Of a stretch of DNA of 64,000 nt, positions 35,301-46,720 are shown piece after piece. The first letter of the stretch is position 1, and the number at the start of each line of letters is the position of its first letter. A program made the position numbers and the translations under genes. The notes under the pieces are model-generated. The model searched no databases, was not told the origin of the DNA, and saw nothing but the letters and a program-made list of their open reading frames with translations. Origin of the DNA: Erythrocercus mccallii (lineage: Eukaryota; Chordata; Aves; Passeriformes; Dicruridae); assembly GCA_013397435.1 (NCBI GenBank), contig VZRG01000342.1, positions 532,080-596,079 on the forward strand, read 5' to 3'.

Positions 35301-38300
35301 TAGCTGATTATTTCTGTAGCTACAGACGTCCAGGAAAAATAATTCTCAGTATTTCAATGCCAACTTAACCCTACTGAGAAGCAAGACACGTTGGGAGTAC
35401 TGCTTCAGTCTTCATAAGAACCATAAGCTAGTGGAGTATTCCTCAGGTATTTTCCACAAGCCCTTGGGAAATCTATGCAGTAATCACAGATCTGAAATGA
35501 CTGTGTTTTTTGTGCAAATAATTCTATATTGCCTGATGGAGCTGCTAAAAGCTTTGTTATTTATCAAACTAGGAAAAACCCCCGAACACACAAACAAACT
35601 TTATTAATTTCTCTTCCTCATTTGCTTACTTCCTCTATTTCAATTATTTACACACTTCAGATATCTTTCTTTAAGGGTCTGAAGGTGCTGACCCAGTACT
35701 GGGAGCAGAGGATTTGAGGGAAGACAACTCCTATCAGGGCTGAGCTGGTTAGGTTGAGCAGGGCAGGACACAGAAGAGCAAAAACCTGATGCTGACAGCA
35801 CGGTCAGCATTGTCAGAAGTGCCATTGTTTTTGACAATATGGTAGTATTAATGACTGAATTCCTGGATCAGTTTGTATTGCAATAGAATGAATAAATACA
35901 AAGCTGTTTCTTTTTCAGCACGTTATTTATCAATTTTTTTACTGTTTTTAATCACTGTCTTCATATTCAGAGTGTCTTCTACTTACATTGATAACAAAAA
36001 CTTAACTGGAAGATAACTGCTCATTTTACTTTATTTCAAGTCATACACTGAAAGAATAAGAAAATTTATCATCAGTAGAAATCGGGTCAGAAAAAAAATC
36101 AACCACTTTCTTTTATCATATTGCAGAGCCCAAATATATCTTTTTCAATTTATGCTACTGGAATTTATAAACCTGGAGACTATCTGAAGACATTCTTAGG
36201 AAATCAATTGAATTCTCTACTATTGCCTATTGTTGCATTTCCTCAATAACTAACATTCAAATACAAAGTATATGACAGTTTTATACAGAGAGGAAATTCT
36301 TCTAAATTTAATCTAAACAACGAAAATTCTTTCATTTCAGCTGATATAGTCCATTGAAGATGTCAGCATCCAGAATACTGAGCAACTTTTTAAGGAAAAG
36401 CAATGGTAGGGGCCTTGCAGACTTATTACCATAAATTACTCTTATACTCTCCATTGATTATTAAAATAGCAGCCCATTTCCCTTACAAATTGACAACTCC
36501 TTTCAGGAAGAGGGAAAATTTCTCTGTCATGCAGAAAATTTTCATTCCAAAGTTTTCTAAACAAAATTGGCATTGACATTGCCGTGATTATTACAGTCAA
36601 GCTTCTGATTTTTTAATATTTTCAACCTGACAGATTTATTTCTTCTCAAATAAAAAAAAATCCTTCTTAGAATAAAAATATATAGCTTCCTTATATTTTC
36701 TGATTCTGAAAATTACCAGGTGCCAAGCTGTGAACATAAGGAAATTGAAGACCCTTGAGGGTGACCTTAAGAACCACAAAGGTGGGGAATTGTGATATAG
36801 TGGTTTAGGCAATTTCATTGCAGCTGCTTGGCTCTTGAAAAATGAGAAATGGGTTTTCTATTACTAAATATAATGAATTCCCTTTCTGTCCTGTCACAAA
36901 TTGTCAAACTTCATTAATGAGAAGAAAGATGTGGCACATACATATATAAAAAGTAATATGAATATACATATTTAAAAGGGAGAAATGCTGCATATTGCTA
37001 CAGAAGGATTCTAACTCTTCATCAGATATTGCATAAATTTTTGTAAATAAGATATTTCAAAATTAGCTAACTTTGCAATACAATGCCACTTCTATACCTT
37101 CAGAGCAATTTGCTATTATTTGCAAAAGAAATGCCTACATGTTTTTCAGATGCATAGATGCAGCTCAGTGGCTGTATTTCAGAATAACATTTAAATCACA
37201 TTTACCTTTAAAGCTATGGGTATCCAATGGAACAAGGCACCTGCTTTTATAATTTGGTTTAAATTTTACTGAATGAGGGTGCAAAATATATCATCATTTA
37301 ATAAAATTATTTGCACTTTTTGCTACTACATTAAATTCATTGTGACTCATTTTGATTTTGAGGACAGCAGTAGCTGTCTTTTATTCTCCTATACAATATA
37401 TGAATGAATGTATTGTCAATAAGAAATGCTCAGATTTTGCTTGAAAGTCACTGTAAAATACTTATCATTTAATTTGGAATTACAGCAATAACAAAACTGA
37501 GGGAATCCACTTCATGCAAATTTCCATTTATCCCCAGCCTTAAGCCTGGGCTTTTGGTAGTTAGACCATTCTGGGAATGAAGGGGATGACTGGAATCATG
37601 TAGGGGTCCCTACATCTGCATACAGCTCAATGAACTCAGCAGTCCCTCAAGGACAAAATGAGATCACTTTTATTTTATAGGCAGGATGAACTACCCTGTG
37701 ATCCACAACCCATTCTGGCACAGCTACCAACTTATATTTCTCTACTCCATTGAGAACCAATTATAGCTAAATTTTCCAGAATGTAGAAGTAGTATTTAGA
37801 CAATTAGTAATAGCAAGATTTCTACAACTACAGAAATGAAATGTGTCATACAATTCTATGATCCTTGTTGACACGTAAACCACAACAGATTTCCTCTGTA
37901 CAAAACTGTACCAAAAAAACCAAAAAGGTGTTGAAAGTCATTGAGTAACTTGAACACATCTAATGTCATAGCAGAAAAAAATGCTGCACAGTAATTCAAA
38001 ATATCCTGCTAATAGGAAAACTGAAAGCTCTGAACCAAAGGCAGCAGAGAAGTCTGACCATCTGTAAGAGTTTTGTCTTCACTGGAGTAGACCAACATAG
38101 CTTATTTGCAATATGTGCTTAAAACCCCTGCAGTCCTAGGTCTTGTGTCACTGTATTCTGGTCACGTCCTCTACTCCAATAGACCCTGCTCACAGAGCAC
38201 CAGCTCTGGAGGCTTTCTGTAAGTATCTGAAAGTGAGGACTTGTTTCTTTCCAAGCTGTTCTGCAATCACAGACTCCGCAGGAGGTTGTGTCCCTGTATC

Positions 38301-39640
38301 TAACCTCTTTACTCACTACCCAAATCTTCCACAACATTAATTAGATTGATGCTGTATTAGAAAGGATTTTTCTTCTTGCCTTCTCTGCAGTTGCCTCAGA
38401 AGTGTCAAATCTACATCAAACCTGATCACTGGATGTGCTCCATGGCCTCCCTCAGGGCTCCCGAGGTCCATCTGTCCTCAGCCTACACATCCAACCTTCC
38501 TTCCAGTGGAAACCAAGGCAGAACAGGCACGGCAGGGAGTTGTTCAAATGCACCCAGCTGTTAGTTGTGTGCAAAGTCAGCGCAGCAGCCTTACCATTTA
38601 AACACAGCCAAAGGGTCTCTGCAAATTACGTATCCCTAAGAAATTTTGCTCTAGTACTTCTCCCTCTGTTATGTGCTTAGAGTATTACTCTGTCCCATTT
38701 ATGCTGGGCATGCTCATTTCTGCTGCTTACTTAGCAATCTTGAATTTGAGAGACAGTCTGGAATATCTGGTAAAGTATTAATTTCTGGAAATTAAAATGG
38801 AAACAGAATATTTGCATGTAGTAATAAATAGGAAATCCAAAATTCAGTTCTGAAGAGAACTGAATTCCATCTTTCCAAAAGTATGCAACAGTCCATTGCT
38901 ACCTGTGCCCACACTCAACCTTACAATGCTCTTTTAAACAAAGCAAGCTTTGTCTAAATAAATGTGAATTTTGGTAGTGTGTTTAATGTCAGTTATTTTT
39001 CACAGATGGCTAGCCATATTGGAAACATCACACAAACAAATGCAATTACAGAGACCTGAGAAAGGGAAGAACCAGTAAATCCAGTCCAAGTCACCAGTAA
39101 CCCTGCTAAAATTAACAGAATTAAAAAGTGGTGAAATCTGGATCTATTAGGAGTAAAGGACTTGATCCTAGAATGAATATCCTTATGAAACCAAAAATGA
39201 CTCACTATTAATTTTTAAGATTCTCTACTGTTTGGTCCTTCTGGTTTTCTGGTACTTATGAAACTGGAATTAGTCCTTTGAACTGGTGACACCAGCTGAG
39301 AGCCTCACCTGGTGCAATATCACAGAAGACAATCAGTCAGGCATCACCACCTATCAGTACTGGGGGAATTGGATCTACTTACATTATAATTATAAAGTGT
39401 CTGTACAGTGTCTGTCTTGCAAGCAGTTTTCTGCACAGAAACAGCGACATCAGCAGCTCTGTCAGTGGCAAAGAGATTTTCAGGTTTCTTGGTGTTATCT
39501 GCAGAGACCTCTAGTGGGAAAGAGTAGCAAGGCTTCCATTTCTTCCCAGACCACAAAGTTCCACTTAATTTTTCTAGCTATCCTGTTAATCCATCCGCGC
39601 TATGAACAAATCTCTGCTTTTTGGCACAGCGAATTAAAAT
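29362..39640. other. intergenic, no supported gene
   Basis: About ten kilobases without a convincing exon. The longest ORFs are a minus-strand frame of 111 codons at 32,946-33,281, which lies in a locally GC-richer patch, and a plus-strand frame of 120 codons at 39,286-39,648. A strong acceptor (ttttcttcttgccttctctgcag) ends at about 38,391 and is followed by an open, slightly GC-rich stretch of some 170 bases. It could be an exon of a non-coding transcript, but no donor pairs with it convincingly. Confidence 0.4.
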
Positions 39641-39648
39641 ACGAGTGA
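39286..39648 (+). other. unassigned ORF of about 120 codons
   Basis: This is the longest open frame in the low-GC part of the window outside the tandem array. It has a mixed composition with many Trp, Gln and Cys residues (ITTYQYWGNWIYLHYNYK near the start). Reading starts from an ATG after a normal AT-rich stretch. I see no recognisable domain, no splice pairing and no homology that I can recall. It abuts the GC-richer block at about 39.64 kb and may be part of an old retroelement. Chance is a serious alternative. Confidence 0.15.
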
Positions 39649-40580
39649 AAAAGAAGCGCCAGGAGCCGAGCAGAAGCCGACAGCTTGCACTTAGTAGGAC
39701 GGAGATCACGTGGTGATACACTGGTGGATGTCCCCAGCTGGGACTCTCCTGGTAGCCCGTCCCACCCACAGATCCCAAGCCATTTCAGCTACTCCCTGTC
39801 TGGTCACGCCTGACCTGTGGTAATGCACACACATTTATTTGCATACCCAGTGCTCAGTCCAGCCACCGGCACCAGGGCCACACACACCCCTCTGGCCTAT
39901 GGTCCTGTTCCAGGGACTGGCACTGGTTTTCGGTCATTCTGGTACCTCCAGTGACTGGCACAAGGACACGGGCAATCCTGACCCATAATCTGACTCCAGT
40001 CACTGCCATCCAGAGCCTCCCAAACCCCAGCCCTCACACTAAATGGAGAATCCCTCATCCAGGATAAGTGTTGGAAAGGCTTTTAGTAAGAAGACAGACT
40101 GATGAGGAGCAGGTCATGGCCAGAGAAGGGTATATGCAGCCAGACCTTTTGTTCTCTCCTGCTTTTCCCACTCTTCTAAATCTCTCCCTTTACTCTCCTT
40201 TGGTTTCTCCCCTAAACATCCCATAGTAAATTCAGTGCAATCCCAAAATGCACCGCCTTGTTTCCCATAATGTGCCCTGTTTTCCTAGGTAACAGCTCCA
40301 GAATTGACTCACCACAATGTGTGTCATCCTAGCACAGTGGGATTGAGGCTTTCCTGGGGCTGCCCAGGGAGAGACCAGGCAAGGTGTCCCCTACTCTGAA
40401 TCCACAGTTTGGTTTCCTGTCTGCCTTTGAGTATCCATGTGCTCCTCTGCGCTTGTGGAGACTGGCCTTCGATGGGCTGATGGCTCCTGTGAGGGTCTGG
40501 GAGCAACCTGTCAGGGTAATATTTGGAGTCCCCCCCAACCACCTCTTTCTGCTCCTTTGTGGGTAAGCACAAGGGTTTTT
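39640..40580. other. GC-richer block, possibly a decayed LTR-type repeat
   Basis: Base composition rises sharply at about 39,640 and falls again at about 40,570. The block includes C-rich runs, ctctcctgcttttcccact-type pyrimidine stretches and several CpG. It lacks the density of a CpG island. The abrupt edges and general texture resemble an inserted passerine LTR or unclassified repeat, but I cannot place matching termini or a target duplication. Overlapping ORFs of about 90 codons at 40,324-40,607 are products of the low stop density. Confidence 0.3.
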
Positions 40581-43559
40581 TATCACATAACCTAAAGGAC
40601 AATACATTTAAAATTTGATTATGTTTAGATTGATTTATAAATTGTTATACACTACACTCCCATGAACAGTTCAAAGGTCATCTCTAAATGATCTTATACA
40701 CTGTACATCTTCCACTTGGCAGAAATACAGTGAGAAATAACATCACTTTACTGTAAAGAGAACATGTTGGGATAGCCTGAAACAATAAATTCCCTTGCTC
40801 TCAATAAGTAATGATGGTGCCAACAAAGTTATAACTGTAAAAAACATTAACAAAAACATTAACATGAGAATGTATAGAGCAGTTTTGCATAAGATTCAAA
40901 GATAATAAGTCAATAAATAAATAAATTACACTGCTGTACTTATTTAAATTGTATTTCATATTTCCTAGGAGTATGGACATAACTTGGGTAACAATTACTG
41001 ACTGACAGATGACAGGATGTCCCCATAGAACTATGGAAACAATCTTCTACAAAATACTGTTTACTACAGAAAAGTAATGCTTGAATTAATAGCTGATGGT
41101 CACTTTTTCTTTTTGTCAAATTTCTCAGGTTTAAAAATCCCAGTCAAACACAGTTAAAAATGAACCAAGTAATGTAAATGCAGAATTATAAACATGAAAA
41201 AAAATTTTTTGTCAAGTAGTATGTTAAAAGGAAAGTACAGAAGACTGACCCTGTTTTCTGTGGATTTCCATGGCAATGAAAGAAAAAAATAAGCTATTTT
41301 CATCAAAGTATAACATAAGCCTGGGGTATCATGAATAAGAGTTCTATACAATATAAATTGCAATGCTAACCAATAAACTACCTCAGAACCACGAGGCTGT
41401 ATTTCAGCTGTTATGATAAGGAAATATATAGAGAATTTTAAAAAATGGGATCTCACTAACCAGTAAATGTTGAACAGAGATGGTCCAATTTTTTTTTAAA
41501 TTGCTATTACAGGGTGTTGCATTTCACTGACCAGTTATCACACAATCACCTCCAAAATACCTTCAGACTCTGTAACAGCTTTCCTCAGCTGTCTTAGCTC
41601 ATCATGAAGGATTTCTTCAAGACCTGGGATTATTTCAGCTGACTCAACAGGTAGATGTTCTTGGCTGCACCAAGAGTACAATACCATCTTTTACATGTTA
41701 GAGGCAGTGAGAAGGCAGAAGTAGTTTTTTATGTGAACTGTCAGGCACTGGAGAAACAAGACTGATTTCCAGTATTAACAGTAAAGATAAACCCAAGGCA
41801 GAGTGACAAGCATTACACAACTTGTATTTGGTAGCCCTGTCCCAAAGGCCATTCCAGTTCCCATATATCCTGCTGTGCTGTGGCTAGTCAGACGCAGTTT
41901 TTCTCTTACCACCCACATGCAGTGGGTAGAATTTTGACCAGGCAATATTTTATTTTTTTTTGCATGTGTTGTCAAAAAAAAATCCTCAGAAGGCAATCAA
42001 AACTTTTGGTTGGGAAGCATCCAGCCTGAAGTGGAGATAAAATGGTAAGAAACTGGCAAAGATGATGAAAACATCCCAGGTTTATCTATGCCTCGGGCTA
42101 ATATTTAAGAAATCAGGCATAAACATTGCTGCCCTTAGGACCAGGTATATGGTAGTAGGCTTATTCTAGTAGGTGGCTGTGCAGGACATTAAGGTTGTGC
42201 AGGATCTGTAGTTTGCTTTTAAAAGTGAGTTTTATACCCTTCAAGAAGAACTAAGGGTTCTTACTGTATTTATTTTTGTGGTCCTGAAATATGACTTGTC
42301 CCTAATAACCCTAGTGCTAGGTAACTTCTTTATACTTGCTTCCTGATATATTTGCCTCTTTAATCATGCTCACCTGAGGAGATAGAAAACAATTCTTTGT
42401 TGTCATTCATAACAAAATCATACTTTTCTTGTTGGTTATCAAATTCATATGTTGTCTCTTCACAACTGATTTACAGTATAAACAAGCACACAGAATACAC
42501 AGCAAGTATAAAAGAAAATGAGCAAATGAATCATCCTATCACTCTGTTTGGAGGCCTTCACAAAGCAGAAAACGGCTGAAGTGTGCAATAAAGTTATTAC
42601 AAAATGCATCACACACATATACATCTACTGAATTATATGTTTGTATTATCACAGTACTTCAGTAAGCCCTAGCCATGAACTGTGAGAAGCCACTTCAGAG
42701 TGATAGAAACAAAAAAAAATTACTCTTCTCCAAGGCAGTTACCCTGAGAAACATCTCAGATGTTGAGTGCAACAAGTGCTTACAAGCAGCTTCCCCATAG
42801 ATTAAATTATAGGAGTACAATTTTGCTGTACTTACAGAATGATGTTAACGCACAGCTTAGAAGTCAATGATGATAATGGTGAGGAATCGGATTATGGTAT
42901 TGACAGGAAGCCATGCGCCACTGAGCTAACCCACAATAACTTCTGATCATTCTATATCTAAAAAGCTAAGTCTCTTCTGCTTTGCAAGTGAAATTATTTC
43001 ATTGTGTAGAAGTGACATGTCTGTCTCACAGCCCAGAAGATGGCAGCAGTCCCACAGTATTTTATAGATTTAGAGGTGCAGTTGCTCTCAAGCCTTTCTT
43101 ACAGCTTTCTCTATTTAACCACTAAAGAAGTAAATATTCCTAATCATCATTTTGCTGTTAACGTAGAGTTTGTACCTTGCAATTTACCACTTATTCATGG
43201 TAGGGGGTTAAAAATTATTTAAATGATACTAAAATGAAACTACACTCACTTGTATTAAAACACCTTATTAACAAGCCTCTACAAAGACATGTAAGCACTT
43301 AAAGGGCACCATTACCTGCCTCAAACACTATTAAGGCCACAGAAAGACTTTGCCAGCAGATAAGTGAAAGTAGGGCACTCACGCCAGTCTTGGCGGAGGT
43401 GAGATCTGACTAATGCATCCAGAGAGAAATTCCCTCTGTGGCTAAGTGTGTAAAGAACTTGCTCATACACATATCACCACTCAAAAAAGATCACTCCAAA
43501 CTGTGGGATAGATGGCATCTGTGATCTCTGAAGCCTCCCCCTCTCCCTCCCTCCCCCCA
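40581..43559. other. intergenic, nothing recognised
   Basis: This is AT-rich sequence. The longest ORF is a 100-codon minus-strand frame at 41,154-41,456 with no recognisable product. A faint CR1-like phrase (gttgaacagagatggtcc at 41,470) is too short to call. Confidence 0.45.
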
Positions 43560-44196
43560 CATTTACCTTCATGGCTATCTGGAACCTGGTCTGTAAGTTA
43601 AGCCATCACGATGGGATAAGAGAACTTTGAGATAAGATAAAGGTGGTCAGGATATCATCTCAGACCTACTGGGGGTTAACAAAACTGGGGGAGATTAATA
43701 AAGCTGGGGTAGCAGAATATATCACTGAAAATGGACACAGAGAATACAGAATTTATGAGCCACAAGAAAAGGCAATCCAGAAACTGTGCTGGAATCAGCT
43801 CAGACTGGGTAAAATGTAATTCTGGCAAAGGGAGATTGCAAATACTGACTCACAACCTGCCAGTTCAAAAAAAAACACGAACCCAAAAGAAAAGAAAGAC
43901 TGAGCATGGGACTAATTAGCCTTAGAAGTGAAGGACTCATTTAACCAAAAGAATAAGAGAACGGTGTAGTCAATGAGCATTAAATCCCTTGTTTGCCAAA
44001 ATGTGTAAATAGTGAAAAGCTTTTAACAACCTGGGGACCCCCACCACTGAGAAGGCAAGGGTGAAGGACCAACGGGATTCAGTTGGATCCATGGGTGATG
44101 ACTATCTTCTGCGTGATCTCTCTCTCTTTCTCTCTCTCCCCCTTCCTGTCTTTTCTATTTTGTTCTATCTCTCTACCTCATATTTACATTTAAATA
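43560..44196 (+). mobile_element. possible LTR-type element ending in a CT-rich U3/R-like stretch
   Basis: Sequence texture changes here: purine-rich phrases (gatgggataagagaactttgag, then gggggttaacaaaactggggg), a near-direct GGATTCAGTTGGATCCATGG stretch, then a long CT run. An AAATAAATTCTG hexamer context follows about 75 bases after the CpG at 44,112. Avian retroviral LTRs often have a CT-rich tract followed by AATAAA in R. No TG...CA termini or partner LTR were identified, and the right side runs directly into the tandem array, so this is tentative. Confidence 0.3.
44117..44150. repeat. (CT)n-rich tract
   Basis: About 34 bases of tctctctctttctctctctccccc type sequence. It is a simple repeat within the LTR-like stretch. 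Confidence 0.9.
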
Positions 44197-44324
44197 AATT
44201 CTGAATGGATTCTGCTACAGTTGGAGATTTCCATGTCTGCAGTATTTGAGCAAAGGCCTTGTTGTCTTGTTGCTAGTTTTTTTATATCACAGCTTTAAAG
44301 AACTAAAAGCTACGTTTTACACAC

Positions 44325-44342
44325 AGCTGAGTGCACTCAGCT
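44325..44342. repeat. 18-bp perfect palindrome in copy 1 of the array
   Basis: AGCTGAGTGCACTCAGCT equals its own reverse complement. Equivalent positions in the other units hold a near-palindrome at 44,615-44,628, a 20-base one with a single non-pairing position at 44,897-44,916, and a perfect 14-base one at 45,184-45,197. Confidence 0.95.
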
Positions 44343-44381
44343 TGCAAAGAGAATGCTTTCTGAAATCAGCTTTTGCATTGT

Positions 44382-44419
44382 GAGCTTGTGCTGTGTCTCT
44401 TTGCTCTGTGCACAAGCTC
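44382..44419. repeat. 10-bp inverted repeat with an 18-base loop
   Basis: The arms gagcttgtgc (44,382-44,391) and gcacaagctc (44,410-44,419) are perfect reverse complements. Copies 2 and 4 of the array retain eight paired bases. Copy 3 has one mismatch (gcaaaagc). Confidence 0.9.
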
Positions 44420-45391
44420 TGTGTGTTCTGTCTCTTCCAGCAAGCAAAGAAGCTAGTGCAGCATTTTTCTTGCTTCTGCCAAAATTGAATGCATTCTGCT
44501 ACAGATGGAGATTTCCATGTCTGTAACAGTTGGAGCAAAAGCCTTTTTTGTTGGTTGCTGGTTTTCAATGTCAGAGCTGTAAAGAACTAAAAGCTGCAGT
44601 TTACACACAGAACACTGACTGCACTCAGCTTGCAAAGACTACACTGTCTGCAATCATCTCTTGCTTTGTGTGCTTGTGCTGTGTCGCCTTGCTCTGTGCA
44701 CAAGCTCTATGTGTTTTGTCTTCCAGCAGTCAAAGAAGCTAGTGCAGCATTTTTCTTGCTTCTTCCAGAATTGAATGCATTCTACTACAGATGGAGATTT
44801 CCGTGCCTGCAGCAGTATGAGCAAAAGCCTTGTTGCCTAGTTGCTAGTTTTCAATGTCAGAGCTGTAAAGAACTAAAAGCTGCGTTTTACACACAGAAAC
44901 GGACTGCAATCCGTTTGCAAAAAGAACACTGTCTGAAATCAGCTTTTGCTTTGTGTGCTTGTGCTGTGTCACTTTGTTCAGTGCAAAAGCTATGTGTGTT
45001 TTGTCTTTTCCTGAAAGCAAAGAAGCTAGTGCAACATTTTTCTTCTGCCAGAACTGAATGGATTCTGCTACAGTTGGATATATCCATGTCTGCAGTAGGT
45101 GGAGCAAAGGCTTTTTTTTCTAGTTGCTAGTTTTTAATGTCAGAGCTGTAAAGAACTAAAAGCTGTGTTTTACACACAGAACACTGAGTGCACTCAGCTT
45201 GCAAAGAGAACACTTCCTGCAATCAGCTTTTGCTTTGTGTGCTTGTGCTGTGTCACTTTGCTCTGTGCACAAGCTCTGTGTGTTTTGTGTCTTCCAGCAA
45301 GCAAAGAAGCTAGTGCAGCATTTTTCTTTCCAGAATTGAATACATTCTGCTACAGATGGAGATTTCCATGTCTGCAGCAGTTGGAGCAAAG

Positions 45392-46149
45392 ACATAGAAA
45401 CAGCAAACATGCAGGGACCACAGGAAAATTAAGTGGCTCTAAAAATGGCAATGCTGCAAACAAAAGCATGCCATGTGGCTCTATCTAAGGTCATATTACC
45501 TTAACAGTGAGAAACAGAAACAGCTTTCATTGTCTGTTTTCTCAGGGAATGGCTCCAGTGAAGCCAACATAGTTGAACTGGTGTGAAAATGGAGATATTT
45601 AAAAATCATGTAATAATAACTGTACATGGGCAAAGTCTGGTTCTCTGAGAGATGTGCAAGCATATTCTCGCCCTGTGTGCCTGTGGCTCAACAGGACAGG
45701 TTCTGCCACCCACTGATGTCAGCTAGAACAGCTGCACAGCTGTAAATAGGGGAGCAGTTGTGATGATCCTCCAAGAAGGTTTCTAGATACTGGAGACATC
45801 TCTATACCTTGCCCGCATCCCATGAAAAACTGGGTTCGGTTTATACCTCCATAGTGTCCTATTCTGCTCACACTCCAGACTGAGTGCATGATCCTGACTT
45901 TGCTTTCAAATGCAAGTCCAGTTCGTACAGCATGTATCTATTCCAGCCTTTACTCCCACAAGTAAAGAAAAAATTCTTAACTGATTGGCAGAGAACAACC
46001 CACTGCCCAACCTTATTTTAGTTGTTGATAGGCTGCATTCCATGGCACATGCAGAAATAGAGAACTGTTCTGAATACATGGTCTCTTCATAACCTAAATA
46101 TTGCAAAATGAAACAGTTCATATTTCAGCATAACTGCAAAGTTCATCAC
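45392..46149. other. intergenic, nothing recognised
   Basis: Unique-looking sequence separates the tandem array from an old CR1 fragment. The only ORF worth noting is a 71-codon minus-strand frame with no recognised product. Confidence 0.5.
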
Positions 46150-46720
46150 TTATATTAGATTTTTTCCAAAACACTCATAAAACCATTAAGTAGCAGAAGT
46201 CAGACAACAGATCTCTGCAGGGTGTCATGAGGAACACCCTCACTCAGTAATTTCTTATTTATAATTACTGTTGGGATTTGTCACTTAATCAGACCTAAAT
46301 TCATTAGTGCCAAGTTGATTATCACACTGGATAATCAATCAAGCTGCCATACATCACTAAGTCAAATGCCTCACAAGAAAAAGTCTGCTACATCAAAAAT
46401 ATTACCTTTATCTACCAAACTTGCAGCCTCATCAAGAAGTGGCTACACCAGCATCCATTCTATCATTTTGCCCAGGATCAATATCACAGCTGATGGATTA
46501 ATCACTTTTTGTATTATCTTATTCACTCTTATTGACTCTGGTGCAATTCCAGCTCAGAGAGCTTCTTGGCCAGCTGCTGGATGAAGCTCTTCTGGACTGC
46601 TGGCTTAAATCCTTTGTGTTTATTCCTCTCCCTATTCTGAACAGCAGCTTAGTTACGATGTGTTTACTTGTCATTCTTCAACAGAAATACATCTTCTGTT
46701 TGCTTTTTCTTAACTGCAGA
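46150..46720 (-). mobile_element. ancient CR1-like LINE fragment, reverse transcriptase region
   Basis: The plus strand reads as the reverse complement of the RT-coding part of CR1-type LINEs: a gaggaacaccctcac phrase, then aagtcaaatgcctcac, then attacctttatctaccaaac, then gcccaggatcaatatcac. On the minus strand aggcatttgacttag encodes the EAFDLV version of the LINE RT motif KAFDLV. The order of blocks matches the element throughout. The wording is closer to the CR1 lineages of turtles and crocodilians than to the young avian CR1 subfamilies. Stops and indels break the frame. The right end (46,600-46,720) is uncertain. Confidence 0.75.

Larger units (their letters stand above)
44197..45391. 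repeat. tandem array, about 4.2 copies of a 284-bp unit
   Basis: The anchor tctgctacag recurs at 44,211, 44,495, 44,781 (one change), 45,064 and 45,346, giving periods of 284, 286, 283 and 282 bases. A second anchor, aactaaaagc, recurs at 44,301, 44,585, 44,871 and 45,154. The array therefore holds four complete periods plus a short fifth that ends at about 45,391. Copies differ by scattered substitutions and small indels, so the array is not brand new. Each unit contains a palindrome near its middle and an inverted repeat about 55 bases further on. Open frames run through parts of the array on both strands (166 codons at 44,630-45,130 plus). The periods are not multiples of three, so the frames shift between copies and coding is unlikely. 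Confidence 0.95.

Noticed and set aside
41461..41560. CR1-like phrase gttgaacagagatggtcc
   Set aside because: Only about 18 bases resemble CR1, with no supporting neighbouring blocks.
44630..45130. 166-codon Cys/Leu-rich ORF in the tandem array as a repetitive protein
   Set aside because: The repeat periods (284, 286, 283, 282) are not multiples of three, so the same peptide is not maintained in one frame. Open frames exist on both strands.
44197..45391. CRISPR-like array
   Set aside because: The units are about 284 bp of continuous similarity without short conserved repeats separated by unique spacers, and the genome is a vertebrate's.
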